Assembly (NCBI GenBank): GCA_001784555.1 | Contig: MFRM01000003.1 | Span: 47,124-111,123, forward strand | Origin: Candidatus Melainabacteria bacterium RIFCSPHIGHO2_02_FULL_34_12 | Lineage (GTDB): Bacteria > Cyanobacteriota > Vampirovibrionia > 2-02-FULL-35-15 | Direction: 5' to 3' | Length of the DNA stretch: 64,000 nt | Shown: positions 20,315 through 29,233 of the stretch, piece by piece | Layout: every line of letters begins with the position of its first letter | How positions within the stretch are numbered: position 1 is the first letter of the stretch | Translations under genes and position numbers: made by a program | The notes under the pieces: generated by a model | Told to the model about the DNA's origin: nothing | Database searches by the model: none | Seen by the model: the letters and a program-made list of their open reading frames with translations, nothing else

Positions 20315-20818
20315 ATGTCAAAGCTAATCTTAATATCAGAAGGAATAGAAAACAAAATATATTTTATAAGGGGGGTGAAAGTCTTGCTGGATGAAGATTT
20401 GGCAAAGATGTATCAAGTCTCAACAAAAAGACTAAATGAACAAGTAAAAAGGAATAAAAAGAGATTTCCTAAAGATTTTATGTTTCAACTCACGTTTGAA
20501 GAAATTGAAAACTTGAGGTCGCAAATTGCGACCTCAAAAGGTGGTAGAAGATATTTGCCTTATGCTTTTACCGAACAAGGTGTAGCAATGCTTTCAGGAG
20601 TGTTAAATAGTAAAAGAGCTGTTCTAGTAAATATAGAAATCATGAGAGCTTTTGTAAGATTAAGAAAAGTGATTTCTCAGAATAAAGAATTAGCAAAGAA
20701 AATTGAAGAGCTTGAAGGTAAGTATGAAAAACATGACATGGATATACAAGGCATTTTCAATGCAATACATAAAATACTAACTATAGAGGAAAGACCAAAG
20801 AGAAAAGTAGGTTTTTAA
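20315..20818 (+). CDS. ORF6N-domain protein
   Basis: 167 aa. The N-terminal ORF6N DNA-binding domain is clear: VKVLLDEDLAKMYQVSTKRLNEQ, FPKDFMFQLT, and GGRRYLPYAFTEQGVAMLSG. A C-terminal coiled coil (about 125-150) follows. ORF6N/KilA-N type proteins are common in phages and mobile islands and are thought to regulate transcription. With the upstream orphan methylase it looks like imported accessory DNA between purA and ssb. A natural GAGGTCGC/GCGACCTC hairpin occurs in the conserved RSQIATS part. Confidence 0.85.
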   Translation: MSKLILISEGIENKIYFIRGVKVLLDEDLAKMYQVSTKRLNEQVKRNKKRFPKDFMFQLTFEEIENLRSQIATSKGGRRYLPYAFTEQGVAMLSGVLNSKRAVLVNIEIMRAFVRLRKVISQNKELAKKIEELEGKYEKHDMDIQGIFNAIHKILTIEERPKRKVGF

Positions 20819-20839
20819 AAAGCAGGATAAGTGGCTTAC

Positions 20840-21238
20840 TTAAAACGGCGTCTCAGAAACTGTTTGTGTCTGAGGAACAGCACTTGAATTATTGTCTCGT
20901 TTGCTTCCGAGAAGTCTGATGTTATCAGCTACAACTACAGGTCTCACCATTTGTTCGCCTGTTTCTTTATGTGCCCAGCTGTCCCATCTGATTTTTCCTT
21001 CTATACCAACAAGTGAGCCTTTTTTTACGTACTCACCTGCAATTTCTGCTGACTTTCCCCATATCTCAATATCAAACCAGTCTGTCTGTGAGTCTTTCAC
21101 AGGACGGTTTACTGCCATGGTAAAAGTAGTAACTACTTTACCGGATTCAAAATATCTCATTTCTGGATCTTTCCCTGCACGTCCGACTAAAACTATATGA
21201 TTTATATCAACCTGTGGTCTTGCATTGTTAGTTTGCAT
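20840..21238 (-). CDS. ssb: Single-stranded DNA-binding protein
   Basis: 132 aa from ATG 21238 (MQTNNARPQVDINHIVLVG), six bases after an AAAGGGG site. The track's start (21271) lies inside a palindrome and is not preferred. One OB fold: VGRAGKDPEMRYFESGKVVTTFTMAVNR, DWFDIEIWGKSAEIAGEYVKKG. The C-terminal tail ends ETPF, lacking the usual DDDIPF acidic tip that recruits repair partners in E. coli, though a terminal Pro-Phe is kept. Cyanobacteria-type SSBs have similarly short tails. Confidence 0.93.
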   Translation of the reverse strand: MQTNNARPQVDINHIVLVGRAGKDPEMRYFESGKVVTTFTMAVNRPVKDSQTDWFDIEIWGKSAEIAGEYVKKGSLVGIEGKIRWDSWAHKETGEQMVRPVVVADNIRLLGSKRDNNSSAVPQTQTVSETPF

Positions 21239-21254
21239 ATTCATCCCCTTTGTT

Positions 21255-21278
21255 GGGGCATGCCATGGCATGCCCTTA
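21255..21278. repeat. Family A palindrome upstream of ssb
   Basis: GGGGCATGCCAT/ATGGCATGCCC arms with TTA on the right; the left GTA is not conserved. It adds a spurious in-frame start to the ssb ORF. Confidence 0.7.
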
Positions 21279-21285
21279 TACTTTT

Positions 21286-23109
21286 TTATTCTACCACTTT
21301 ACCTTTTAAATATGCCCAGCCAGCAAGGGAAAAAGAAGCAAATACTGAAAAAATTAAAATGGTAAAACCTGTAAGGCTTATAATCGGGTCTGTCTTTTCT
21401 ACCATTATTCTTCCTATAAAAACTAGACAAAAAACAAAAATAATTCCGTAAGATAATTTTGACTTCAGATAAAATTTCGTGGCCTCTGCTTTAAGAAACT
21501 TTTTTTCGCGAATTTCTTTTTTTATTTCTGTGTTATTTATGTTTTCTTTATTTGTTCCTGTTTCATTCAAGTGTTTTCCGTTCTTTTTTTCAATCTCATT
21601 TACATATCTGGGAAGCGATCTAATTACGGCAGAATATGCTTTTATTTTTCCAACAAACTTATTTTCCTCAGGAAAAAGATACTTCAAATAAAACCATTTT
21701 GACTTAGGAAGCTTGTCTTTAAGCCAGTTCTGCAGATATGGTTTAGTAACTGAAATTAGACTAAAATCAGGATCCAGTGTTCTGCAAACTCCTTCCAGAG
21801 TACCTGTCATTCGTAATGTATAAGTAAATTTACTGGGTAATTTCATGGGCTTTTCGTCAATAAGAATTTTTAAATCATCCTCAATATCGCTTACATTTAG
21901 AGAATTTAACTTTGTACCTTCATAATATTTATAAGCTGCTTTTTCAATAACTCTTTTTAAAGGCTGAAGATCAGAGCCTGATTTTAAAAGATCAAGTTCT
22001 TTTAAAGTATCTAACAAAGCATCAGTATCATTCCTTACTATATTTATAAGAACATTTGCCAGTTCTTCCCTTACATTTTCACTAATCCTTCCAACCATTC
22101 CAAAGTCATAAAAAACAATAGTCCCATCATCCTTTACAACAATATTGCCAGGATGCGGATCAGCATGATAAAAACCATCTTTAAAAAACTGCTTAAAGTA
22201 AGCATTTACTAGAATCTTCGCTAGTTCTTTTGGATTATGATTTTTATTTTTAAGTGAAGCAATATCAGTGATTTTTATACCTGGTACATATTCAATCGTT
22301 AAAACTTTTTTAGTAGTATGATGCCAAAAAACTCTCGGTATATAAATTCTTTCTTCATGTTTTAAATTTCTTCTAAAGTGATCTGCATTTTTCCCTTCCT
22401 GGATAAAATCTATTTCTTCAAAAAGCGTTCTCCCAATCTCATCTATAATCTGAACCCATTCTCTGCCTTTCCCGATTTTTGTATATCTTTCAAGAAAAGT
22501 AGCAAGGCACCGTATAATAGCCAGATCACGGTAAAACAAAATATTTAAATCGGGTCTTTGTACTTTTACAACAATCTTTGCCCCGTTAATTAATTCTCCT
22601 TTATATACCTGACCAATACTTGCAGAAGCAATTGGCTCTTCATCAAAGGATTTAAAAATCATATTAAGTGGTTTTCTGAGTTCTTTTTCTAGAAATGGCT
22701 TTATCTCAGAAAATGGAATTGGCGGCAATGAATCCTGCAGTTCAGAAAGTACACCTATAAACTCTTCAGGAATAATATCCGGTCGGCTCGATAAAAATTG
22801 TCCGATTTTAATAAATGTAGGACCCAGCTCAAGAAAAGCTTCTTTTAAATGGACAGGACTTCCGGGATCTTTTTTTAATATTTTCCTAAAAAGTCTAAAA
22901 AATACTTTTGTTATTTTTCTAAATCTGGGATCTCTTAAACAATAATAACTAAGCAAAAATGACTCATGGGTAAATGTAAAAATATTTCCATTAAAAACAA
23001 TGTTTCTTTCCGGAAGTTTGTATCTTTCCTGTACCAATTTTTTGTCATACCAGAGGCGACTTTTAAAGCCATTGTTTATTGATACTTTTTTTTCAAGTAC
23101 ACTTGTCAA
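21286..23109 (-). CDS. UbiB/AarF/ABC1 atypical kinase
   Basis: 607 aa. The ABC1 kinase-like fold is marked by the KxGQ-type motif (FIKIGQFLSSRPDIIP), the Ala-rich ATP loop EPIASASIGQVYKGEL, and the catalytic HADPHPGNIVV plus FYDFGMVG. Two hydrophobic segments near the C-terminus (about 545-605) anchor it to the membrane. Bacterial members support quinone biosynthesis. A 131-aa phasin-like gene ends four bases upstream, so the two are co-transcribed. Full length. Confidence 0.92.
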   Translation of the reverse strand: MTSVLEKKVSINNGFKSRLWYDKKLVQERYKLPERNIVFNGNIFTFTHESFLLSYYCLRDPRFRKITKVFFRLFRKILKKDPGSPVHLKEAFLELGPTFIKIGQFLSSRPDIIPEEFIGVLSELQDSLPPIPFSEIKPFLEKELRKPLNMIFKSFDEEPIASASIGQVYKGELINGAKIVVKVQRPDLNILFYRDLAIIRCLATFLERYTKIGKGREWVQIIDEIGRTLFEEIDFIQEGKNADHFRRNLKHEERIYIPRVFWHHTTKKVLTIEYVPGIKITDIASLKNKNHNPKELAKILVNAYFKQFFKDGFYHADPHPGNIVVKDDGTIVFYDFGMVGRISENVREELANVLINIVRNDTDALLDTLKELDLLKSGSDLQPLKRVIEKAAYKYYEGTKLNSLNVSDIEDDLKILIDEKPMKLPSKFTYTLRMTGTLEGVCRTLDPDFSLISVTKPYLQNWLKDKLPKSKWFYLKYLFPEENKFVGKIKAYSAVIRSLPRYVNEIEKKNGKHLNETGTNKENINNTEIKKEIREKKFLKAEATKFYLKSKLSYGIIFVFCLVFIGRIMVEKTDPIISLTGFTILIFSVFASFSLAGWAYLKGKVVE

Positions 23110-23113
23110 TTTC

Positions 23114-23509
23114 TTACCGTTTTTGCAAATTAATTTGTGATTTTAAATCTGCAAGCTCTGCACGCAAGCTTGCAATTTCTGCCCTTATGTCATTTAATTC
23201 CATTGAATCAAGCAAAGCGTTATTTGTAAGTTCAGTTAATTTGTCTTTTATGAAACCCTTTACCTGAATTTCACTTATTTGAGCCCTGTGACTTATTTCA
23301 CTAAGCACCTGAAATAATTCTTCTTTTGCTTTTTCTTTTATTTTTGCTTGCGGTTGATCTTTACTTTCATTAGCTTTAGGAGACCCAGCATTATCTTTAA
23401 AGTTTTTTACCTGCAAAGCAAGATCACATGCCCTTGACTCAAGTTTTTCCTTAATTACATCAACAGCAGCTTTTGCAGTAAGTAACAGTTTTGTAAAATC
23501 TTTTAACAT
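23114..23509 (-). CDS. Phasin-like coiled-coil protein
   Basis: 131 aa, helical throughout; the C-terminal third (DIRAEIASLRAELADLKSQI) is a clear coiled coil. The centre is a Lys/Gln/Pro-rich linker. Phasin-like and accessory proteins of UbiB kinases often have this layout; assignment is by architecture only. It ends four bases before the UbiB-type kinase, implying a functional pairing. Confidence 0.7.
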   Translation of the reverse strand: MLKDFTKLLLTAKAAVDVIKEKLESRACDLALQVKNFKDNAGSPKANESKDQPQAKIKEKAKEELFQVLSEISHRAQISEIQVKGFIKDKLTELTNNALLDSMELNDIRAEIASLRAELADLKSQINLQKR

Positions 23510-23575
23510 GGTTTAATTATCGCATAAATGAACTTCTTGACCTTTAAACCTCTTAACATCTAAACTTAAAAAGTC

Positions 23576-24508
23576 ATGACAGGGGAAAATTCAAAAAAAA
23601 GTTTAATCTGGGTTTATCCACCAAATAAATGGATTTCGAATTGCAATAAGACATTTGTTTACGGGTGGACAAAACCAGGATGTAGGTTATATGCAGTCTG
23701 TAAAGGCAAAATTAAAAAGATAAAAGTATTTCCAAATGGAAACTTTGCACAAAAAATAAAACTACCACAGAAAAAAAATATTGTTCAGTTAGTTCAGGTG
23801 TTAAACGGAAAAGAAAAAACAATAACAAGATGTGTCATTGCGAGGGAGCAAAGCGACCGAAGCAATCCCGATCGATTTTCGCGAGGTAGATCGGGATTGC
23901 TTCGTCGGCACTTTGTGCCTCCTCGCAATGACATGGTCATCGTCATCGATCCCGGTCATGGTGGCAAAGAACATGGTACACACTCACCAAAGGGTGTTCC
24001 TGAAAAAGTTTATAATTTACAAATTGCAAAAAACCTCGTACAGGCATTGCACACAACACCCCAACAATGGAAAATTTACCTCACTCGTTCTACGGATAAA
24101 TTTGTCTCTTTAAAAGATCGTGTCCGTTTTGCAAAAAATAAAAAATGTAATTTATTAATCTCAATTCACCACAATGCACTTCCAGACAATGAAGATCCAC
24201 TTAAGCATAGAGGAGTCGGGATTTATTACACACATGATTTTGTAAAACCACTTGGAAAATCACTACTAGAAAGTATTTCAAAATCTGTAAGGGCACGCCA
24301 TGGCACGCCCTTACAAAAATACGGTTTGTATAAAAGAGATTTCGCACTTACAAAACCTGACTTTTGTCATGCAGTGTTAATTGAATGTGGATTTTTAATT
24401 CATCCGGTAGAAGGAGAAATTATTACACAAAAAAATACACAGAAAAAAATTGTAACCGGTGTAAAAAAAGCCTTATTTACTTTTTACCGTCGACAACCAC
24501 TTAAGTGA
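23576..24508 (+). CDS. N-acetylmuramoyl-L-alanine amidase (Amidase_3)
   Basis: 310 aa. A beta-rich N-terminal region (1-80, bacterial Ig/SH3-like) precedes a zinc amidase domain: VIVIDPGHGGKEHGT (first His, Glu), ISIHHNALPD (second His) and LIECGFLIHPVEGE (catalytic Glu), the AmiC/CwlM order. It cleaves the bond between muramic acid and the stem peptide. No signal peptide is apparent at this start. Two repeats are translated: a 99-bp family B element (residues 87-119) exactly between the two domains and a family A element (residues about 237-246, VRARHGTPLQ) within the catalytic domain. The 3' end overlaps ruvA by 36 bp. Confidence 0.9.
   Translation: MTGENSKKSLIWVYPPNKWISNCNKTFVYGWTKPGCRLYAVCKGKIKKIKVFPNGNFAQKIKLPQKKNIVQLVQVLNGKEKTITRCVIAREQSDRSNPDRFSRGRSGLLRRHFVPPRNDMVIVIDPGHGGKEHGTHSPKGVPEKVYNLQIAKNLVQALHTTPQQWKIYLTRSTDKFVSLKDRVRFAKNKKCNLLISIHHNALPDNEDPLKHRGVGIYYTHDFVKPLGKSLLESISKSVRARHGTPLQKYGLYKRDFALTKPDFCHAVLIECGFLIHPVEGEIITQKNTQKKIVTGVKKALFTFYRRQPLK
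23834..23932. repeat. Family B element translated in the amidase (99 bp)
   Basis: GTCATTGCGAG ... CTCGCAATGAC, exactly 33 codons, no stop in frame. Peptide begins VIAREQSDRSNPD and ends PPRND. It sits at the junction between the N-terminal domain and the amidase core. Confidence 0.93.
24286..24315. repeat. Perfect 30-bp family A palindrome in the amidase
   Basis: Arms TGTAAGGGCACGCCA/TGGCACGCCCTTACA. Read in the GTA-AGG-GCA frame rather than the TGT-AGA frame used in DapA. Confidence 0.9.
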
Positions 24509-25120
24509 ATAATGAATTAAAGTTTCAGAATCATCATGGTTTCCATTAGTTTTTGCAGTTTCAAAAGCTTGGCTTATTTCATGTCCTGAATATCCAAGAG
24601 CTTGTAAAACAGAGCGAGCTTCATTGTGGAATTCACCGGTTCGTCCATTCGCCGTTTCACCATTCCGTTTATTTCCGGAATATGCAATGGGTAAATGTTT
24701 CCAGTTTTTAATTTTTTCTTTTAGTTCTAGAATTAATCTGCTTGCGGTTTTTGTCCCTATTCCTTGTGCTTTGCTTAAAGCTGCAATATCTTCATTTAAT
24801 ATTGAATAAGTAATTTCACTTACAGTAAAACTGTTTAAAATATTTAAAGCTGTTTTTGGACCAACTCCAGATACACTAAAAAGTAAATTAAACAATTCTC
24901 TTTCAAGCAATGTAGGAAAACCAATCAAAGTCATCTGATCTTCTTTATGAATTAATGTTGTATAGACTGTTGTAGTGCTTCCGACCTTACCTAATAACTC
25001 AAGGGCAGAAAGACTGGTTTGTACTTCATAACCAATTCCATTAACATCCAGAATCACTTTTTCAGAGCCCTGAGGTTCTGTTATTTTTTCTGTAATTATT
25101 CCTCTTAAGAACTGGTACAT
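24473..25120 (-). CDS. ruvA: Holliday junction DNA helicase subunit RuvA
   Basis: 215 aa. RuvA tetramers bind Holliday junctions and load RuvB. The N-terminal OB domain (MYQFLRGIITEKI ... VLDVNGIGYEVQTS), two helix-hairpin-helix motifs (LFSVSGVGPKTALNIL, LSKAQGIGTKTASRLILELK) and the C-terminal RuvB-binding domain (ARSVLQALGYSGHEI) are present. The variable linker holds the odd repeat-derived GNKRNGETANGRTGEF. Its end overlaps the convergent amidase by 36 bp. ruvB and ruvC are not in the window. Confidence 0.95.
   Translation of the reverse strand: MYQFLRGIITEKITEPQGSEKVILDVNGIGYEVQTSLSALELLGKVGSTTTVYTTLIHKEDQMTLIGFPTLLERELFNLLFSVSGVGPKTALNILNSFTVSEITYSILNEDIAALSKAQGIGTKTASRLILELKEKIKNWKHLPIAYSGNKRNGETANGRTGEFHNEARSVLQALGYSGHEISQAFETAKTNGNHDDSETLIHYSLKWLSTVKSK
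24630..24676. repeat. Degenerate GC-rich array in the ruvA linker
   Basis: On the minus strand, units like CGGAATGG, CGGCGAATGG and CGAACCGG follow each other, encoding the Gly/Asn/Arg/Thr-rich RuvA linker. Resembles the CGGCGA patches at 15784 and 18933. Confidence 0.4.
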
Positions 25121-25140
25121 TTTTCACTCACTGGTATAAT
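25112..25140 (+). promoter_or_regulatory. Candidate trxA promoter (extended -10)
   Basis: TGGTATAAT gives a consensus TATAAT with the TGn extension; the -35 (CTGGTA) is weak. It lies just upstream of the ruvA start, about 95 bp before trxA. Confidence 0.4.
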
Positions 25141-25233
25141 TAAAATTATAATTAGGAAGTTTAACATTCTTAGGCCAAATGAAGAACGGCCATAACGAAA
25201 TAAAAAGTAAAATGAAAGGAAAATGATCATCAA

Positions 25234-25557
25234 ATGGCAAACGTAGGTGAAGTAACAGACGCAACTTTTGAAGCAGAAGTTCTTAAGGCAAAGTTGCCGG
25301 TATTGGTGGATTTCTGGGCACCTTGGTGCGGGCCCTGTAGAGCAGTTGCACCGGTAGTTGAAGAAATAGCTAATGAATACGACGGAAAACTTAAAGTTTT
25401 AAAGTTAAATACCGATGAAAACCCCAGAACAGCCCAATCTTACAGAATTAGTGGCATTCCAAGCTTAATGGTTTTTAAAAACGGTCAACCTGTGGAACAA
25501 GTAGTAGGCGCAGTTCCAAAATCTACCCTTTCCTCAGCCGTTGAAAAGCATATCTAA
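25234..25557 (+). CDS. trxA: Thioredoxin
   Basis: 107 aa, a single thioredoxin fold of usual length. The redox site WCGPC is in [16 protein letters not shown] near residue 32; the cis-proline loop [13 protein letters not shown] is present. Cytosolic disulfide reductant. AAAGGAAAA lies upstream of the ATG. The membrane-protein gene downstream is in the same direction with a 78-bp gap. Confidence 0.97.
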   Translation: MANVGEVTDATFEAEVLKAKLPVLVDFWAPWCGPCRAVAPVVEEIANEYDGKLKVLKLNTDENPRTAQSYRISGIPSLMVFKNGQPVEQVVGAVPKSTLSSAVEKHI

Positions 25558-25635
25558 AAGTAATTCATTAAAATGAACAAAAATATCGTAGTTACTTCTT
25601 TAATAAAAGAAACTCATTCGGTTAGGCAGAAATAG

Positions 25636-26649
25636 ATGTCAAAAACTCACCATACTTCTGAAGATCATAAAGCAAAAAATAAACAAAGACTTAAAAACAT
25701 ATTAAGATTTTTAATTAGCATCATAGCCATATTTTGTCTGATAAAGTTTGGAAAAGTTGATATAAGAGTTGCTTTTAAATATCTGCTAAAAGTTAATCCT
25801 GTTTATTTTACTCTTGCATATACAATGTATTTTATAACCATGTTAATAGCAGGTTTTAGATTTTATTTTTCTTCAAAAGCACTCCATTTCCAAAAAAGTT
25901 ATTTTCAATTGGTTCAGTTAAATTTTGTAGGAACATTTTTTAATAATTTTTTGCCTACGACTTTCGGCGGCGATGCACTAAGAAGCTATTACCTTAAGCG
26001 GGGCTCACACATAAGTATTTCAAAGGCCGTTGCATGCATAATTTATGAACGATATACAGGAGTAGTAATTTTATTCTGGCTGGCATCAGTTGCATTTCTG
26101 CTTCAGGATTTTGGAATTATTAGTAAATCAGAATGGGAATTGCCCCGTCAATTAGTTTTGTTTTCACATGCAAGTTCTTTAGTAACTATTTTTTTAATAC
26201 CTTTTCTGCCTCAGATTACAAATACACTTCTCGGCAAAACAAACTGGATTTATAAAAAAGCGGTTGAACCGTTTCTTGTATATTGGCACGATGTAAAATT
26301 AACTGTAAGAATACTTATCTTATCTGTTTGTTTACAAATTACTGTTATGCTTGCTCATTTACTTATTGCACTTTCACTAGGTATTAAAATACCGCTTAGC
26401 TATTATCTGGTTTTTTATCCGCTTACTACCATTGCAGGCTTTTTAATACCTAGCTTAAACGGGCTTGGCATAAGAGAAGGTTCATATATATTTTTTCTGA
26501 AACATGTAAAAGTCCCCACAGAGCAGGGACTTGCATTTAGTATTTGCTGGCTTATTGTTTTGTTAATTACAAGCTTAATAGGAAGCATTATATATATGGT
26601 CGGTGATTTTAGAAAGGATAAACCTGTTGATATAGAACAAATAAATTGA
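25636..26649 (+). CDS. LPG-synthase-like integral membrane protein (UPF0104)
   Basis: 337 aa with about eight hydrophobic helices. The signature GTFFNNFLPTTFGGDALRSYYL and IYERYTGV segments identify the lysylphosphatidylglycerol synthase transmembrane-region family (flippase-like part of MprF without the aminoacyltransferase domain). Homologues are proposed lipid flippases; substrate unknown. Tail-to-tail with the ABC exporter two bases away. Confidence 0.88.
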   Translation: MSKTHHTSEDHKAKNKQRLKNILRFLISIIAIFCLIKFGKVDIRVAFKYLLKVNPVYFTLAYTMYFITMLIAGFRFYFSSKALHFQKSYFQLVQLNFVGTFFNNFLPTTFGGDALRSYYLKRGSHISISKAVACIIYERYTGVVILFWLASVAFLLQDFGIISKSEWELPRQLVLFSHASSLVTIFLIPFLPQITNTLLGKTNWIYKKAVEPFLVYWHDVKLTVRILILSVCLQITVMLAHLLIALSLGIKIPLSYYLVFYPLTTIAGFLIPSLNGLGIREGSYIFFLKHVKVPTEQGLAFSICWLIVLLITSLIGSIIYMVGDFRKDKPVDIEQIN

Positions 26650-26651
26650 AC

Positions 26652-28406
26652 TTACTTGCTCTTTAATAATTCTTTTTTGTTAAGTACGCTTACAATCATG
26701 CCTTTATCAAGAGTAATCACTTTGTCAACATTATCAATAGTTGATTGTTTGTGAGCAATAATAATTACTGTTCTGTTTTTTACAAGTTCATCAATAGCTT
26801 CTTGAATAAATTTTTCAGATTCACTGTCGAGGTGACTCGTAGGTTCATCCAGTATTAAAATGGGTGCATCTTTCAAAAAAGCTCTGGCAAGTGCTACTCT
26901 TTGTCTTTGTCCACCTGAAAGCCTTGCACCACTTTCTCCAACAATGGTTTCAAATCCTTCATAAAACTTTTCCGCAAATTCAATTACATGTGCTTTTTTA
27001 GCAGCATTTAACATGTCTTCTTCTTTTGCATTTGGCTTTCCAAACATAATATTTTCTTTAATTGAACAGTTAAATAAAACCTGTTCCTGAGTTACAAGCG
27101 ATATTTGTGAACGTAATGAATGGATATCTACAGACTTTATATCAATTCCATCCATCTCAATATTTCCTTCTGTAACATCATAAAATCGCGGAATTAAGCT
27201 GACCAAGGTAGTCTTTCCAACTCCAGAAGGTCCTATTAAAGCAACCTTTTCAGAAGGATTAATTTCAAGATTTATATTATTTAAGATTTCTCTTCCATCA
27301 GAATATTTAAATGCAACATTGTTAAATTTAATCTGACCTTTAATAGACTTAAGATGAGTAGCTGGTTTAAGTTCAGTTAGTGATGATTTTTGATCTAATA
27401 TTTCAAATACTCGCTCGCTCGCACCAAGTGCCTGCTGCAAGGTAGACCATACACGGCTTATTCTTTTTATAGGCTCATAAAGAAGTATTGTGGTTAAAAA
27501 ATATGAGGAGAAATCACCCAGTGTTATCTGGAAAATTGCCACACTCTTCATGCCATACCAAAACACAAAAGCAACTCCACATGCACCTACCAAACCTGTA
27601 ATTGGAGAAATCATTGCTTCTATAGTTACTGTTTTAATCAAGGTAGAAAAAAGCCTGGAGTTTAAATTCTGAAATTTTTTATCTCTGAAGTTTTCAAGAT
27701 TATATGCCTGAGCTAGTTTTAGATTTTGCAGACTTTCCTGGACATATCCGGAAAGATCTCCAATGCTTTCCTGTCCTTTTCTGCTTAATCTTCTAAGCCT
27801 TTTAGCAAGATTCACTACAGGAATTACAAATAACGGAATAACAACTACTGCAACAAGTGTAAGTGACCAGTTAACAGATAAAAGCCATGCAAAAAGAAAA
27901 ACAGCTTTGCTTGAATCATTAAAAATCGTAGTTATTGTTTCTGCTACCCACGACTGAACAGCTATAAGATCATTTGTAACTCTGGATACATATGCCCCAC
28001 TCATTTCTTTTGTTATTTGAGAAAGAGAAAGTTTTTGAAGATGCTCATGTAACTTATTTCGAATATCTCTTACAGTTGCAACACCTACATATCTGATACA
28101 AAACTGATGAAGAAACCTTAAAATTCCATCCAGAAAATATGCAGATATTATCAAAATCGGTATTAAGCCAAGCAATTCATTTACATGGATGCTCATACTT
28201 GGAGATCCAACCAGAGCTTTTAATTGTTTAGGTAAAAGAAAAAGTCTTCCTTTCTGGTTTGGCATATTTAAGCCATCTACAGCAATTTTTACAAGCCAGG
28301 GAGGAAGCAGAGAAATAAATCCTGCAAGAACCATTGAAAAAAAAGCAATTGAAAACAAGAGCCAGTATTTTTTTCCAAATGACAATAATCTGCTCAATGT
28401 GTTCAT
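26652..28406 (-). CDS. ABC exporter half-transporter (MsbA-like)
   Basis: 584 aa. An N-terminal six-helix ABC membrane domain (1-310) is fused to an ATPase with Walker A GPSGVGKTT, signature LSGGQRQRVALARA, Walker B ILILDEPTSHLD and the switch His in AHKQST. Full length; acts as a homodimer or with a partner. Best guess is lipid A/lipid or drug export (MsbA type), but substrate cannot be read from sequence. A family B element and a TetR gene lie upstream. Confidence 0.9.
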   Translation of the reverse strand: MNTLSRLLSFGKKYWLLFSIAFFSMVLAGFISLLPPWLVKIAVDGLNMPNQKGRLFLLPKQLKALVGSPSMSIHVNELLGLIPILIISAYFLDGILRFLHQFCIRYVGVATVRDIRNKLHEHLQKLSLSQITKEMSGAYVSRVTNDLIAVQSWVAETITTIFNDSSKAVFLFAWLLSVNWSLTLVAVVVIPLFVIPVVNLAKRLRRLSRKGQESIGDLSGYVQESLQNLKLAQAYNLENFRDKKFQNLNSRLFSTLIKTVTIEAMISPITGLVGACGVAFVFWYGMKSVAIFQITLGDFSSYFLTTILLYEPIKRISRVWSTLQQALGASERVFEILDQKSSLTELKPATHLKSIKGQIKFNNVAFKYSDGREILNNINLEINPSEKVALIGPSGVGKTTLVSLIPRFYDVTEGNIEMDGIDIKSVDIHSLRSQISLVTQEQVLFNCSIKENIMFGKPNAKEEDMLNAAKKAHVIEFAEKFYEGFETIVGESGARLSGGQRQRVALARAFLKDAPILILDEPTSHLDSESEKFIQEAIDELVKNRTVIIIAHKQSTIDNVDKVITLDKGMIVSVLNKKELLKSK

Positions 28407-28432
28407 AGAATGAAAATTATATCGTTTTATAT

Positions 28433-28543
28433 GTCATTGCGAGGAGATCCCTCGCTTCACTCGGGACAGGCTCCGCAATCCCGAGCTATATACGCAAATT
28501 CGATCGAGATTGCTTCACCCTCCTTCGGAGGGCTAGCAATGAC
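28433..28543. repeat. Family B palindromic element (111 bp)
   Basis: GTCATTGCGAG on the left and CTAGCAATGAC (one change) on the right, with inner GCAATCCCGAG and CGATCGAGATTGC. It sits between the divergent ABC exporter and TetR genes, where both promoters should lie. Confidence 0.88.
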
Positions 28544-28603
28544 ACATTTTTTTATCAATACTTATCATAATGTTCTAAAATGGTTAAGATTTAATAGATC
28601 CTC

Positions 28604-29218
28604 ATGCAAGAAACTAACTTACCACCAACACCAAAGTCTGCCAAAGCACAACGAACAAGACAAAAAATACTTGAAGCAGCAAGATCTGTTTTTGCAGAAC
28701 GCGGGTTTGCTAAAGCCACGGCAGAAGAAATTTCTACTAAGGCCGGAGTAGGTTATGGTACTTTTTATCTTTACTTTGCAGATAAGAGACAAGCCCTGCA
28801 TACAATCCTGGCTGAAGTAGATGATCAGCTTTACCAGTTACAAAACTCTGAAGATAAGTCCAGTACAGGACTTGGTGCGCTTGCACCAATAAAAACTACC
28901 ATTAGTGGTTTTTTTGAAAGTTTTAAAGCAAATGCAGACATCCTGAAAATCTGTCATGAACTTGCTGCAACAGATCCTGATTTCAGGGAATCACATAATA
29001 AAGTCCGGTCAAGACTTGTAAACAGAATGAAAGAACATCTTATAAAAGGTCTTGAACTAGGAAATGCCAGGGTAGTGGATCCTGAAATTGCATCAATAGC
29101 ACTTGCCGGTCTTATTGAAACCATTGCAGTTGAATGGTTTTTTAACAATCGTCCATGGGATAAAGATAAAGTTATTCAGACAGTGGCAAAATTATATTAC
29201 AGCGCAGTTATTAAATGA
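28604..29218 (+). CDS. TetR-family transcriptional regulator
   Basis: 204 aa. N-terminal TetR HTH at about 17-63: RQKILEAARSVFAERGFAKATAEEIS then AGVGYGTFYLYFADK. The C-terminal ligand/dimer domain is helical. Divergent from the ABC exporter and facing fabI, it may repress the exporter; the effector is unknown. Confidence 0.92.
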   Translation: MQETNLPPTPKSAKAQRTRQKILEAARSVFAERGFAKATAEEISTKAGVGYGTFYLYFADKRQALHTILAEVDDQLYQLQNSEDKSSTGLGALAPIKTTISGFFESFKANADILKICHELAATDPDFRESHNKVRSRLVNRMKEHLIKGLELGNARVVDPEIASIALAGLIETIAVEWFFNNRPWDKDKVIQTVAKLYYSAVIK

Positions 29219-29233
29219 TCCGCTGGAGAGGAT

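Noticed and set aside
20515-20535. GAGGTCGC/GCGACCTC palindrome in the ORF6N gene
   Set aside because: The encoded LRSQIATS belongs to the conserved ORF6N domain, so it is probably native sequence and not a mobile insert.
25573-25635. 20-codon ORF ending exactly before the LPG-synthase-like gene
   Set aside because: No ribosome site and no recognisable leader-peptide feature; the abutting stop may be chance.
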